From Lonsdalea britannica (GTDB lineage Bacteria; Pseudomonadota; Gammaproteobacteria; Enterobacterales; Enterobacteriaceae), in contig NZ_CAMKXG010000041.1 of assembly GCF_946477055.1 (NCBI RefSeq), positions 1 through 17,965 of the forward strand: a stretch of 17,965 bases of DNA, in the 5' to 3' direction. This document shows, piece by piece, positions 1-7,550 of this stretch. The notes beneath the pieces are model-generated. The model ran no database searches and was not told where the DNA came from. It was given only the letters and a program-made list of their open reading frames with translations. Positions within the stretch are counted from its first letter, which is position 1; every line of letters begins with the position of its first letter. Position numbers and translations under genes: made by a program.

Positions 1-518
1 GCGGAGTGCCGGATTTGGTGCTGATGCTGCTGATTTTCTATGGGCTGCAAATCACACTCAACCATGTGACGGAGTTTCTGGGCATGAGCCAGATTGATAT
101 TGATCCGCTTTCGGCGGGCGTGATCACGCTGGCTTTCATCTACGGTGCGTATTTCACCGAGACGTTTCGCGGCGCGTTTATGGCCGTTCCGCGCGGCCAG
201 ATAGAGGCGGCGCAGGCGTATGGATTCAGCGGTATGCAGGTTTTCCGCCGGGTGCTGTTCCCCGCCATGATGCGTTTCGCGCTGCCCAGCATCGGCAACA
301 ACTGGATGATTATTCTGAAAGCGACGGCGCTGGTGTCCATTCTGGGGCTGCACGATGTGGTCAAAGCGACCCAGCTGGCGGGTAAAGGCACCTGGCAGCC
401 GTTCTTCTATACCCTGATGGCCGGGGCCATCTATCTGCTGCTGACCACCGTCTCCAACGGCGTCTTACTGTGGCTGGAGCGACGTTACTCCATGGGCGTG
501 AAGAGGGCCGAACTATGA
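1..518 (+). CDS. hisQ: Histidine/basic amino acid ABC transporter permease HisQ (C-terminal part)
   Basis: Inner-membrane permease subunit that pairs with HisM to form the channel of the histidine (and lysine/arginine/ornithine) importer. The gene is cut by the left edge. The frame is open from base 3 and reads GVPDLVLMLLIFYGLQ, which in E. coli HisQ lies well inside the protein, so the GTG at base 6 is an internal valine and not a start. About 171 residues are present. They include the cytoplasmic EAA loop (IEAAQAYGFSGMQVFRRVLFP, roughly residues 65-85 of this fragment) that docks on the ATPase, and the C-terminal LERRYSMGVKRAEL, nearly identical to enterobacterial HisQ as I remember it. The stop overlaps the hisM start in an ATGA (515-518), indicating translational coupling. 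The binding protein gene hisJ is expected to the left. The assignment rests on remembered similarity but is strong. Confidence 0.95.
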   Translation, partial: GVPDLVLMLLIFYGLQITLNHVTEFLGMSQIDIDPLSAGVITLAFIYGAYFTETFRGAFMAVPRGQIEAAQAYGFSGMQVFRRVLFPAMMRFALPSIGNNWMIILKATALVSILGLHDVVKATQLAGKGTWQPFFYTLMAGAIYLLLTTVSNGVLLWLERRYSMGVKRAEL

Positions 519-1219
519 TCGAGATCCTGCAACAATATTGGCAGCCGCTGCTGTGGAGCGACGGCTATCGGATCACCGGTCTGGCGATCACGCTGTGGCT
601 GCTGATTGTCTCCGTGCTGTTGGGCGGCTTGCTGGCACTGCCGCTGGCGATGGCCCGCGTTTCCTCGTCGCGCTGGCTGAGTTTTCCCGCGTGGCTTTAC
701 AGCTACATCTTTCGTGGTACGCCGCTGTATGTGCAGCTGCTGGTGATCTACACCGGCATGTACAGCCTGGAAGTCGTGCGCGGCACCGAGGTGCTCAACG
801 CCTTTTTCCGCAGCGGGATGAACTGTACGATTTTGGCGTTGGTGCTGAATACCTGCGCGTACAGTTCGGAAATTTTCGCCGGCGGGATCCGTGCGGTGCC
901 GCATGGCGAGGTGGAGGCAGCGAAGGCCTATGGTTTCTCGCGTGCCAAGATGTACCGTTGCATCATCCTGCCGTCCGCGTTGCGTATCGCGCTGCCTGCC
1001 TACGGCAACGAAGTGATTATGATGTTGCACTCCACCGCGCTGGCGTTCACCGCCACGGTGCCGGATCTGCTGAAAGTGGCGCGTGATATCAACGCCGCCA
1101 CCTATCAGCCTTTCTATGCTTTCGGCCTTGCCGCCGTGCTTTACCTTGTCGTTTCCTACGGTCTGATTCGCCTGTTCCGCAAAGCGGAAAAACGCTGGCT
1201 GATCCATCTAAAACCTTAA
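515..1219 (+). CDS. hisM: Histidine/basic amino acid ABC transporter permease HisM
   Basis: Second permease of the HisQMP importer, 234 residues, close to the usual length. The chosen start is the ATG at 515, giving MIEILQQYWQPLLWSDGYR, which matches the E. coli HisM N-terminus. An in-frame start at 470 would add 15 residues inside hisQ and is rejected. The EAA loop VEAAKAYGFSRAKMYRCIILP lies at about residues 133-153, followed by the family-typical ALRIALPAYGNEVIMMLHS. Several hydrophobic segments match a polytopic membrane protein. It overlaps hisQ by 4 bases and is followed by hisP after 31 bases, so the three form one transcription unit. HisM alternates with HisQ around the substrate path, and both contact the HisP dimer. 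Function by homology is secure. The substrate range (histidine versus lysine/arginine) depends on which binding protein delivers it. Confidence 0.96.
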   Translation: MIEILQQYWQPLLWSDGYRITGLAITLWLLIVSVLLGGLLALPLAMARVSSSRWLSFPAWLYSYIFRGTPLYVQLLVIYTGMYSLEVVRGTEVLNAFFRSGMNCTILALVLNTCAYSSEIFAGGIRAVPHGEVEAAKAYGFSRAKMYRCIILPSALRIALPAYGNEVIMMLHSTALAFTATVPDLLKVARDINAATYQPFYAFGLAAVLYLVVSYGLIRLFRKAEKRWLIHLKP

Positions 1220-1250
1220 TCATCCGCGCTGGATAGCAGGAGAATGTGCT

Positions 1251-2027
1251 ATGTCTGAGAAGAAAAAATTAGTCGTGACCGAGCTGCACAAACACTACGG
1301 CGAACACGAGGTGCTGAAAGGCGTTTCGCTGTCCGCCAGTGCGGGCGACGTGATTTCCATCATCGGCTCCTCCGGTTCCGGTAAAAGTACGCTGCTGCGC
1401 TGTATCAACTTTCTCGAAAAGCCGACGGAGGGCACGCTGTGGGTCAATGAGAAAGAGATCCGACTGGTGCGGGACAAAGACGGCCAGCTGAAAGTGTTTG
1501 ATAAGAAACAGCTGCAGCTACTGCGTACGCGGCTGACGATGGTGTTTCAGCACTTCAACCTGTGGAGCCACATGACGGTACTGGAAAACGTGATGGAGGC
1601 GCCGATTCAGGTGCTGGGCATCAGTCGCGCTGAGGCACGCGAGCGCGCGATCCGCTATCTGGACAAAGTCGGCATCGATGAACGGGCGCGCGGAAAATAT
1701 CCCTCAAGCCTGTCCGGCGGGCAGCAGCAGCGCGTCTCCATTGCGCGCGCGCTGGCGATGGAGCCGGAGGTGCTGTTGTTTGATGAGCCGACATCGGCGC
1801 TGGACCCGGAGCTGGTGGGGGAAGTGCTGAAAATCATGCAGCAGCTGGCGGAAGAGGGCAAAACCATGATTGTGGTGACGCATGAAATGGAGTTCGCCCG
1901 TCATGTCTCCACGCAGGTGGTGTTCCTGCATCAGGGCGTGATTGAAGAGCAGGGCGCGCCGGAGGCGGTGTTCAACAATCCCCAAAGTCCGCGATTGCAG
2001 CAGTTTCTGTCCGGCGCGTTGAAATAA
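1251..2027 (+). CDS. hisP: Histidine/basic amino acid ABC transporter ATP-binding protein HisP
   Basis: Cytoplasmic ATPase that powers the HisQM permease, 258 residues, the normal length. Visible ABC motifs: Walker A GSSGSGKST (39-47), Q-loop glutamine Q100 in MVFQHFNLWSHMTV, signature LSGGQQQR (154-161), Walker B LLFDEP (175-180), D-loop SALD and switch histidine H211 in VVTHEM. The HisP-typical insert RLVRDKDGQLKV lies between the Walker A and Q-loop. The start is supported by AGGAGA at 1238-1243, 7 bases before the ATG. The gene ends just before a strong terminator and closes the operon. Near-identity to E. coli HisP around the motifs (from memory) makes the assignment firm. Nothing is missing or unusual. 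Confidence 0.97.
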   Translation: MSEKKKLVVTELHKHYGEHEVLKGVSLSASAGDVISIIGSSGSGKSTLLRCINFLEKPTEGTLWVNEKEIRLVRDKDGQLKVFDKKQLQLLRTRLTMVFQHFNLWSHMTVLENVMEAPIQVLGISRAEARERAIRYLDKVGIDERARGKYPSSLSGGQQQRVSIARALAMEPEVLLFDEPTSALDPELVGEVLKIMQQLAEEGKTMIVVTHEMEFARHVSTQVVFLHQGVIEEQGAPEAVFNNPQSPRLQQFLSGALK

Positions 2028-2037
2028 GCGCAATAAA

Positions 2038-2062
2038 AAACCGCCCGACAGTCGGGCGGTTT
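2038..2062. terminator. Bidirectional rho-independent terminator between hisP and the hydrolase operon
   Basis: Stem CCGCCCGA (2041-2048), loop CAG, stem TCGGGCGG (2052-2059), extended by AAA/TTT pairs. It is flanked by six A on the left and three T on the right. Read on the minus strand, the hairpin is followed by six U, making it the better terminator for the leftward hydrolase operon. It also lies 10 bases after the hisP stop and should end the his operon. Shared terminators are common between converging genes. Confidence 0.9.
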
Positions 2063-2079
2063 GAGCATGGGTCATCGCG

Positions 2080-2113
2080 CGCGGCGTTGACCGGAGTGAG
2101 ACTCCGCGCCGCG
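2080..2113 (-). other. Bulged GC-rich stem-loop in the 3' end of the hydrolase transcript
   Basis: CGCGGCG (2080-2086) pairs with CGCCGCG (2107-2113), and CGGAG (2092-2096) with CTCCG (2102-2106), around the loop TGAGA. Five unpaired bases, TTGAC (2087-2091), form a one-sided bulge. The structure starts 11 bases after the hydrolase stop codon and precedes the real terminator. There is no U-run, so it is more likely a 3'-end stabilising structure or a repeat-type palindrome than a terminator. Confidence 0.45.
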
Positions 2114-2124
2114 GCAGGCATTCA

Positions 2125-4149
2125 TCAACGCGGGATGCGGCGATCCCACTGGCGGTTAAAGACCTCTTGACCGTTATGCTGGATACGCATATCCGCCGTC
2201 ACGATAAAGTGGGTGAGATCGCCGCGTAGCTCCAGCGTGATCTCTGCCTCGGTCCACCAGCCTTCACGTCCCATTTTCATCGACTGCGTCAACAGATAGC
2301 GGGCCGACAGCGGGTCCTGACTGTTGATGGTCAACTGACGACGCAGGCTGTGGTCGACGGTAGTGTCGATGTCGTCGAAGCGGTAAACCCCCTCGCCGAA
2401 CACGCCGCCGACGCCTTCGGTGACGTAGGTCCAGGTATCGGTGACGATGTCATAGGACGCGTGACGGTCGACTCGTCCCGGCGACAGCACGGTCAGCGGC
2501 GTATCCGGCGCGGTCTTGGGATGCGGGTTGGGGCCAGCGATAGGCTGTACCGACTCGCAGACCGGCAGGCGCAGCTGCGCGCTTGCCAGATCGACGCTGA
2601 GCGTTGCTGCTTCGGCCATCGGCCAGACCATCGGCCAGTAGGTCGTTGCCAGCGAGACGCGCAGACGATGCCCGGCGGGGAAGCGCCAGGCGATGCCGTC
2701 CAGCTGAACGTTGACCTGCACGGTTTCTCCCGGCGTCAGCGGGGTATGACGATCCTGCCCCTGCAAATGGCTCAGATTCACCCAGCCGTGCGAAACGCGA
2801 GTCACCGCGCCGTCTTCCGCGACGTCGGACAGGCGCACATACAGCATCGCGGCGGGCTTATCACTTTTCAGCGCAACGCTAAACTGCGGCAGGCCGTAGA
2901 TCGTCAGCATGTCCTGCAACGGCTCGCTTTCATAAAACGTCGCCAGACCGTCGTCGATGCGCTGATCGCTCGGGCTTTCGCCCAATACGCCCGCGCCCAT
3001 CCATTCTCCGCCCATGACGCCGTGGCTCTGCGGCGAACAGACGTTCTGCCAGCCAGCGTGCTCATCCGGCTGGTCGTTCAACTGGCCGCGCTGCAGCCAG
3101 AAGGTGCGCGGGGTGGTAGCCGCCGCGGTGTCGCCCTCGATGCCGATCCATTCGCCCGGCGCTGTCGGCCGCTGCGAGCTGGGGCGCTGGCTCTCGTTCA
3201 TCCACGCCTGCACGCGCGGTCCGTCCAGTACGTCGTTGTCTTCGCCTTTCAGCCAGTGATCCCACCAGCGCACGGCTTCTTGCAGGAAGCCGATGGCCGG
3301 TTCCGGCGTCCCGTCCTGCGGGTAAATGTGCGCCCACGGGCCGATGATGGCCTTGCGCGGGACTTCAAGATTGTCCATCAGGCGGAAGACGGCGTTGGTG
3401 TAGGAGTCGGCCCAACCGCCAATCGCCATCACCGGGCACTGAATGTCAGACCATTCTTCACCGACGGAACCATGACGCCAGTACGCGTCGCGCAGCGGAT
3501 GTTCCATCCACTGGGCGGGGAAGAACGGCATGTTGTCCAGCCGGTGCATCCAGTCCTGATACCAGCTTTCGCCGATCAGCGCCGGGTCCTGCGGACGGCT
3601 CTGGTACGCCATCATGATGCCGCCCCACCACAGGTTGTCGTTCAGCAGACAGCCGCCTTTGTAGTGGATGTCGTCGTTATAGCGATCGTCGGTCGAGCAG
3701 ACGGTGATGATCGCCTTCAGCGCTGGCGGACGGCGCGCGGCGAGCTGCAGGCAGTTAAAGCCGCCCCAGGATTTGCCCATCATGCCGACCGCGCCGCTGC
3801 ACCACGCCTGACGGCTGATCCAGTCGATCACTTCCAGCGCATCTTCCTGTTCCTGCAACAGGTATTCATCGGCCATCAATCCGTCGGATTCGCCGCTGCC
3901 GCGCATGTCCACGCGCAAGACGGCGTAGCCGTGGCCCGCAAACCAGCCGTGCATCGGTTCATCGCGCGTACGGGTTCCGTCGCGTTTGCGGTAGGGAATG
4001 TATTCCAGAATGGCCGGAACCGGTGTTTGATGCGCCTGCTCTGGCAGCCACATCCGCGCCGCCAGACGGGTGCCGTCGGCCAGCGTGATCCAGAAATGTT
4101 CGGTAACGACGACGTTGTGCGGGAAGTGGGTTACGGTTTCTTTCATCAT
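2125..4149 (-). CDS. CocE/NonD-family (peptidase S15-type) alpha/beta hydrolase
   Basis: Predicted serine hydrolase, 674 residues. The N-terminal catalytic domain carries an IPYRKRD segment near 51-57, whose tyrosine is a likely oxyanion-hole residue as in CocE. The nucleophile elbow is GKSWGG (Ser127), the acid is Asp248 in GGWADSY, and the catalytic histidine is His274 in GPWAHIYP. The C-terminal part from about residue 330 fits the jelly-roll X-Pro dipeptidyl-peptidase C-terminal domain. It is about 100 residues longer than cocaine esterase CocE. There is no signal peptide, so it should be cytoplasmic. The first ATG (4149) overlaps the upstream ATPase stop in ATGA. The second ATG at 4146 is better spaced from AGGA, so the true start could be Met2. 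Last gene of an importer operon: it probably cleaves an imported peptide, amide or ester. Substrate unknown; a peptidase and an esterase are both possible. Confidence 0.9.
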   Translation of the reverse strand: MMKETVTHFPHNVVVTEHFWITLADGTRLAARMWLPEQAHQTPVPAILEYIPYRKRDGTRTRDEPMHGWFAGHGYAVLRVDMRGSGESDGLMADEYLLQEQEDALEVIDWISRQAWCSGAVGMMGKSWGGFNCLQLAARRPPALKAIITVCSTDDRYNDDIHYKGGCLLNDNLWWGGIMMAYQSRPQDPALIGESWYQDWMHRLDNMPFFPAQWMEHPLRDAYWRHGSVGEEWSDIQCPVMAIGGWADSYTNAVFRLMDNLEVPRKAIIGPWAHIYPQDGTPEPAIGFLQEAVRWWDHWLKGEDNDVLDGPRVQAWMNESQRPSSQRPTAPGEWIGIEGDTAAATTPRTFWLQRGQLNDQPDEHAGWQNVCSPQSHGVMGGEWMGAGVLGESPSDQRIDDGLATFYESEPLQDMLTIYGLPQFSVALKSDKPAAMLYVRLSDVAEDGAVTRVSHGWVNLSHLQGQDRHTPLTPGETVQVNVQLDGIAWRFPAGHRLRVSLATTYWPMVWPMAEAATLSVDLASAQLRLPVCESVQPIAGPNPHPKTAPDTPLTVLSPGRVDRHASYDIVTDTWTYVTEGVGGVFGEGVYRFDDIDTTVDHSLRRQLTINSQDPLSARYLLTQSMKMGREGWWTEAEITLELRGDLTHFIVTADMRIQHNGQEVFNRQWDRRIPR

Positions 4150-5768
4150 ATTCCTGTCGAAATTTCATTGCTGCGCGTCTCCAGAACTTCGTCGAGCCAG
4201 GAGCTGCGCATTTCAGGGACGGAGGTCAGCAGTTTTTCGGTGTAAGGGTGCATCGGGGCGCTGAAGACTTTGCCCGTCGGGCCTTGCGCGACGATATTGC
4301 CCTGATACATGACCGCGACCTGCTGAGCGACGCGTTTGACCGTGCCGAGATCGTGCGTGATGAACAGATAGGAGAGCCCCAGCTGCTCTTGCAGCCGTTT
4401 GAGCAGGTTCAGCACGCCCTCGGCGACCAGCGGATCAAGCGCGGACGTCGCTTCGTCGCAGATAATCAGATCCGGATTGGCGGCCAGCGCTCGCGCGATG
4501 CAGACGCGCTGCTTCTGCCCGCCGGAGAGTTCGCCGGGATAGCGGTCGGCCAGCGAGGTCGGCAACTCGGTCAGCTGGAGCAGCTCCTCGACGCGGGCGC
4601 GCACCTGCTGGCGGTTGTGGCCGAAATAAAAGGCGATAGGGCGGCCGATGGCTTCCAGAATCGTCTGCCGCGGATTCAGCGCGACGTCCGGCAATTGGTA
4701 GATCATCTGGATGCAGCGCAGCGTCTCTTTATCGCGTTGCTGATAGCGATGCGCCAGTTTGACGCCGTCAAAGATCGCATCGCCCTCGGTATCGTTCAGC
4801 AGACCGCACAGCGCCCGCGCCAGCGTGCTCTTACCGCTGCCGGATTCGCCGATAATCGCCAGCGTTTGCCCTTTGGGCAGCGACAGCGAAACATCGTGTA
4901 CTACCCGTTTGCCGCTGTAGCCGGTGCTAAGACGGTCCAGCGTCAGCAGCGCGGAAGCGTCGGACTGTGTTTCTTCGCCCGGCGTCAGCGCGTGCGTGCG
5001 TTCGGAAACCAGCTGTTGCGTATAGGTTTCCTTCGGCGTCTGCAAAATGACGTCGGTCTCGCCGCATTCCACGGCGCGTCCCTGACGCAGCACCAGAATG
5101 CGGTCGGCGATCTGGGACACGACGGCCAGATCGTGCGTGATGTACAGCGCGGCGGTATTAAACTCCCGCACCAGCTTGCGCAGCATCACCAGCACTTCGA
5201 TCTGCGTGGTGACATCCAGCGCGGTGGTGGGTTCGTCCATGATCAGCAGGTCGGGTTTGCAAGACATCGCCATCGCCGCCATCGCGCGTTGCAGCTGTCC
5301 GCCGGAGAGCTGATGCGGGTAGCGTTTGCCGATGTTTTCCGGATCGGGCAGATCCAGCGCGGTGAACAGCGTCGTGGCCCAGGCGTTCGCCTCGCTGCGG
5401 CTCATCAGACCGTGTCGCAACGGGCCTTCACACACCTGTTTGCCGATGGTCAGCGCCGGGTTGAACGCGGCGGCGGCGCTCTGCGCCACGTAGGCGACGC
5501 GGCGGCCGCGGATCGCCTGCTTCTGCGCGTTGGAGAGCGGCACGATATCTTGATCGTCGATGCGGACTTCGCCCGCGCTGATGCGGCAACCCGGACGGGT
5601 ATAGCCCATCGCGGCCAGCCCGATGGTGGACTTGCCCGCGCCGGATTCGCCGATCAGGCCAAGGACTTCGCCCCGTTGCAGGGTGAGCGAGATGTCCTGC
5701 ACCAGCGCGCGTCCCTTGTCTTCGGTTTCGATACGCAGGTGACGGATGTCGAGAACAGGTTGATTCAT
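4146..5768 (-). CDS. Dipeptide/oligopeptide-type ABC transporter, fused double ATPase (DppD-DppF-like)
   Basis: One 540-residue chain carries two complete nucleotide-binding domains, as in YejF or GsiA. Domain 1: Walker A GESGAGKST (40-48), signature LSGGQLQR (154-161), Walker B LLIMDEP (174-180), switch histidine 212. Domain 2: Walker A GESGSGKST (307-315), signature LSGGQKQR (414-421), Walker B LIICDEA (434-440), switch histidine 472. The tail APMHPYTEKLLTSVP is the C-terminal motif of the Opp/Dpp ATPase family. Domain 1 has CEGPLRHG and AQSAAAAFNPALTI in place of the usual SMTALNP-like stretch, a small divergence. It overlaps the upstream permease gene (ATGA, 5765-5768) and the downstream hydrolase gene (ATGA, 4146-4149). 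It should energise the two permeases of this operon. Substrate cannot be read from the ATPase. Confidence 0.95.
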   Translation of the reverse strand: MNQPVLDIRHLRIETEDKGRALVQDISLTLQRGEVLGLIGESGAGKSTIGLAAMGYTRPGCRISAGEVRIDDQDIVPLSNAQKQAIRGRRVAYVAQSAAAAFNPALTIGKQVCEGPLRHGLMSRSEANAWATTLFTALDLPDPENIGKRYPHQLSGGQLQRAMAAMAMSCKPDLLIMDEPTTALDVTTQIEVLVMLRKLVREFNTAALYITHDLAVVSQIADRILVLRQGRAVECGETDVILQTPKETYTQQLVSERTHALTPGEETQSDASALLTLDRLSTGYSGKRVVHDVSLSLPKGQTLAIIGESGSGKSTLARALCGLLNDTEGDAIFDGVKLAHRYQQRDKETLRCIQMIYQLPDVALNPRQTILEAIGRPIAFYFGHNRQQVRARVEELLQLTELPTSLADRYPGELSGGQKQRVCIARALAANPDLIICDEATSALDPLVAEGVLNLLKRLQEQLGLSYLFITHDLGTVKRVAQQVAVMYQGNIVAQGPTGKVFSAPMHPYTEKLLTSVPEMRSSWLDEVLETRSNEISTGI

Positions 5769-6595
5769 GCTTCATCCCCCAGTGAGAGGTTGTTGCGCAG
5801 CAGCAGCCAGTCCACGACCAAATTGACGCCGATGGTCAGCAGCGCGATGGCGGCCGCCGGATAGAGCGGCGCCAGCAGCCCGAAGTTGATGGCCTGCGCG
5901 TTGTCGCGCACCATGCTTCCCCAGTCGGCGTACGGCGGTTGGATACCCAGGCCGAGGAAGCTGAGGCCGGCGATGAACAGGAACGTGAAGCAGAAACGCA
6001 TGCCGAATTCGGCCAGCAGCGGCGGAATGGCGTTCGGCAGGATTTCCCGCGTCAGGATCCAGCGCAGGCCTTCGCCGCGCAGCCGGGCCAGTTCTACATA
6101 CTCCTGACACACGATGTCCTGCGCGACCAGACGCGCCAGCCGGAAGACGCGGGTGGCGTCGAGCAGCGCGATAGTGCCGACCAGCACCGGGACCGAGGTT
6201 CCCAGTACGGAGAGGACAATCAGCGCCAGAATCAGGACCGGAATCGACATCAGGGTATCGACGATACGCGTCAGCACGACGTCGACCCAGCGGCCGTAAA
6301 TCGCCGCGGTGAAGCCGGTAATGATCCCGATGACGAAGGAGCTGAAGGTGATCACCAGCGCAATGGCGATGGTAGTGCGGGCGCCAAACAGAATGCGGGA
6401 CAGCATATCGCGTCCCAGACTGTCGGTGCCGAGCAGCGCGTCAGCCGACGGTGCTATCCAGATGTCGCCGACCTGCGCGGTTTCGCTATGCGGCGCCAGC
6501 CAAGGCGCGAACAGCGCGCCAATCAGATTGACGGCGATAATCAGCAGCCCGATCCACGCCGAGAGCGGCACTCCGCTCATTTTTGTTATTTTCAT
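5765..6595 (-). CDS. Dipeptide/oligopeptide-type ABC transporter permease (DppC-like)
   Basis: Inner-membrane permease, 276 residues, of the DppC/OppC family. Family marks: the N-terminal membrane segment with LFAPWLAPHSE, then the LLGTDSLGRDMLSRILFGARTT block (about 55-75) typical of DppC proteins. The EAA-type loop around VELARLRGEGLRWILTREILPNAIP follows, then LSFLGLGIQPPYADWGSMV near the C-terminus. The start at 6595 lies 7 bases after the stop of the preceding permease gene. That stop region (ACGAGGTAAGTCAGGC) supplies an AGG for ribosome binding. The end overlaps the ATPase gene. It forms the channel with the neighbouring DppB-like protein. Confident in family, not in substrate. Confidence 0.95.
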   Translation of the reverse strand: MKITKMSGVPLSAWIGLLIIAVNLIGALFAPWLAPHSETAQVGDIWIAPSADALLGTDSLGRDMLSRILFGARTTIAIALVITFSSFVIGIITGFTAAIYGRWVDVVLTRIVDTLMSIPVLILALIVLSVLGTSVPVLVGTIALLDATRVFRLARLVAQDIVCQEYVELARLRGEGLRWILTREILPNAIPPLLAEFGMRFCFTFLFIAGLSFLGLGIQPPYADWGSMVRDNAQAINFGLLAPLYPAAAIALLTIGVNLVVDWLLLRNNLSLGDEA

Positions 6596-6602
6596 GCCTG
6601 AC

Positions 6603-7550
6603 TTACCTCGTATGTCGCAGTCGGGGGTTACACCAGATAGCCAGCAGATCGGCGACGGTATTCAGCAGGATATAAGTCCCGCCGAACAGCAGTCCGCACG
6701 CCTGCACGACAGGCAGGTCGCGTTTACTGACCGCATCGACCATCAGCTGTCCGATTCCCGGATAGACGAAGACGACTTCGACCAGAATCACGCCGACGAC
6801 CAGATACGCGAGGTTAAAGGCCACCACGTTGATGATGGGCGCCAGCGCGTTGGGCAAGGCATGGCCCAGCACGATGCGCCAGCGCGGGACGCCTTTCAGC
6901 AGCGCGGTTTCGATATAACCGGCCGACATGACCGCGCCTACTGAGGCGCGCGTCATGCGCAGCATGTGCGCCAGCACCACCAGCACCAGCGTGAGCATCG
7001 GCAGCGTTGCGTTATACAGCCGCTGCGTCAGCGAGTCGTCCGGGCTGACCATCGCCAGACTGGGGAACCAGGCGAAGTGGATGGCGAAGAAAATCACCAG
7101 CAGGTAGCCGACGAAAAACTCCGGGACGGAGATGCTCAGAAGCGTCAGCGAGTTGGCGAGCCGGTCGAACAGCGAACCGCGCCAGATGGCGCAGGCAATG
7201 CCGAGCGCCACCGCCAGCGGAATGGCGATCAGCGCGGCATAGGCGGCCAGAAACAGCGTGTTTTCCAGACGGGGCAGCAGCTCTTCACTGATAGGACGCC
7301 CGTTGGCCAGCGAGGTGCCGAGATCGCCGTGCAGCACGCCAGCCAGCCAGTGCAGATAGCGGCCGACGGCAGGCTGATCCAGCCCCAGCTGGGTGCGCAG
7401 CGCAGCAATGGTTTCCGGGGTGCCGTTCTGGCCGAGCAGCGCGCTGGCGATATCGCCGGGCAGCAGCTCGGTGCCGAGAAAGATCAGCATGGAAACCAGC
7501 CAGAGCGTCAACAGCCCCAGCAGTAGACGATGAAGAATATGCTTTTTCAT
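6603..7550 (-). CDS. Dipeptide/oligopeptide-type ABC transporter permease (DppB-like)
   Basis: Inner-membrane permease, 315 residues, of the DppB/OppB family. It has the N-terminal membrane segment followed by LLPGDIASALLGQNGTPETI, the usual periplasmic LGLDQPAVGRYLHWLAGVLHGDLG block, the EAA-type loop ETALLKGVPRWRIVLGHALPNAL (positions about 215-237), and the C-terminal EVVFVYPGIGQLMVDAV. Length and order match DppB. Its ATG overlaps the stop of the binding-protein gene by one base (TAATG, 7548-7552), so translation is probably coupled. Order binding protein, DppB, DppC, ATPase is the usual one for this transporter class. Confidence 0.95.
   Translation of the reverse strand: MKKHILHRLLLGLLTLWLVSMLIFLGTELLPGDIASALLGQNGTPETIAALRTQLGLDQPAVGRYLHWLAGVLHGDLGTSLANGRPISEELLPRLENTLFLAAYAALIAIPLAVALGIACAIWRGSLFDRLANSLTLLSISVPEFFVGYLLVIFFAIHFAWFPSLAMVSPDDSLTQRLYNATLPMLTLVLVVLAHMLRMTRASVGAVMSAGYIETALLKGVPRWRIVLGHALPNALAPIINVVAFNLAYLVVGVILVEVVFVYPGIGQLMVDAVSKRDLPVVQACGLLFGGTYILLNTVADLLAIWCNPRLRHTR

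Noticed and set aside
470..514. Extended hisM start at 470 (MAGATLLHGREEGRT...)
   Set aside because: It lies inside hisQ in another frame. The ATG at 515 matches the known HisM N-terminus and gives the typical ATGA overlap.
2350..4245. Very long plus-strand ORF opposite the hydrolase (631 codons)
   Set aside because: It is antisense to a clear S15-type hydrolase, has the His/Arg/Gln-rich composition of a GC-rich shadow frame, and shows no recognisable domain.
4248..5864. Long plus-strand ORF opposite the double ATPase (538 codons)
   Set aside because: Shadow of the ABC ATPase gene. Both ATP-binding domains are intact on the minus strand.
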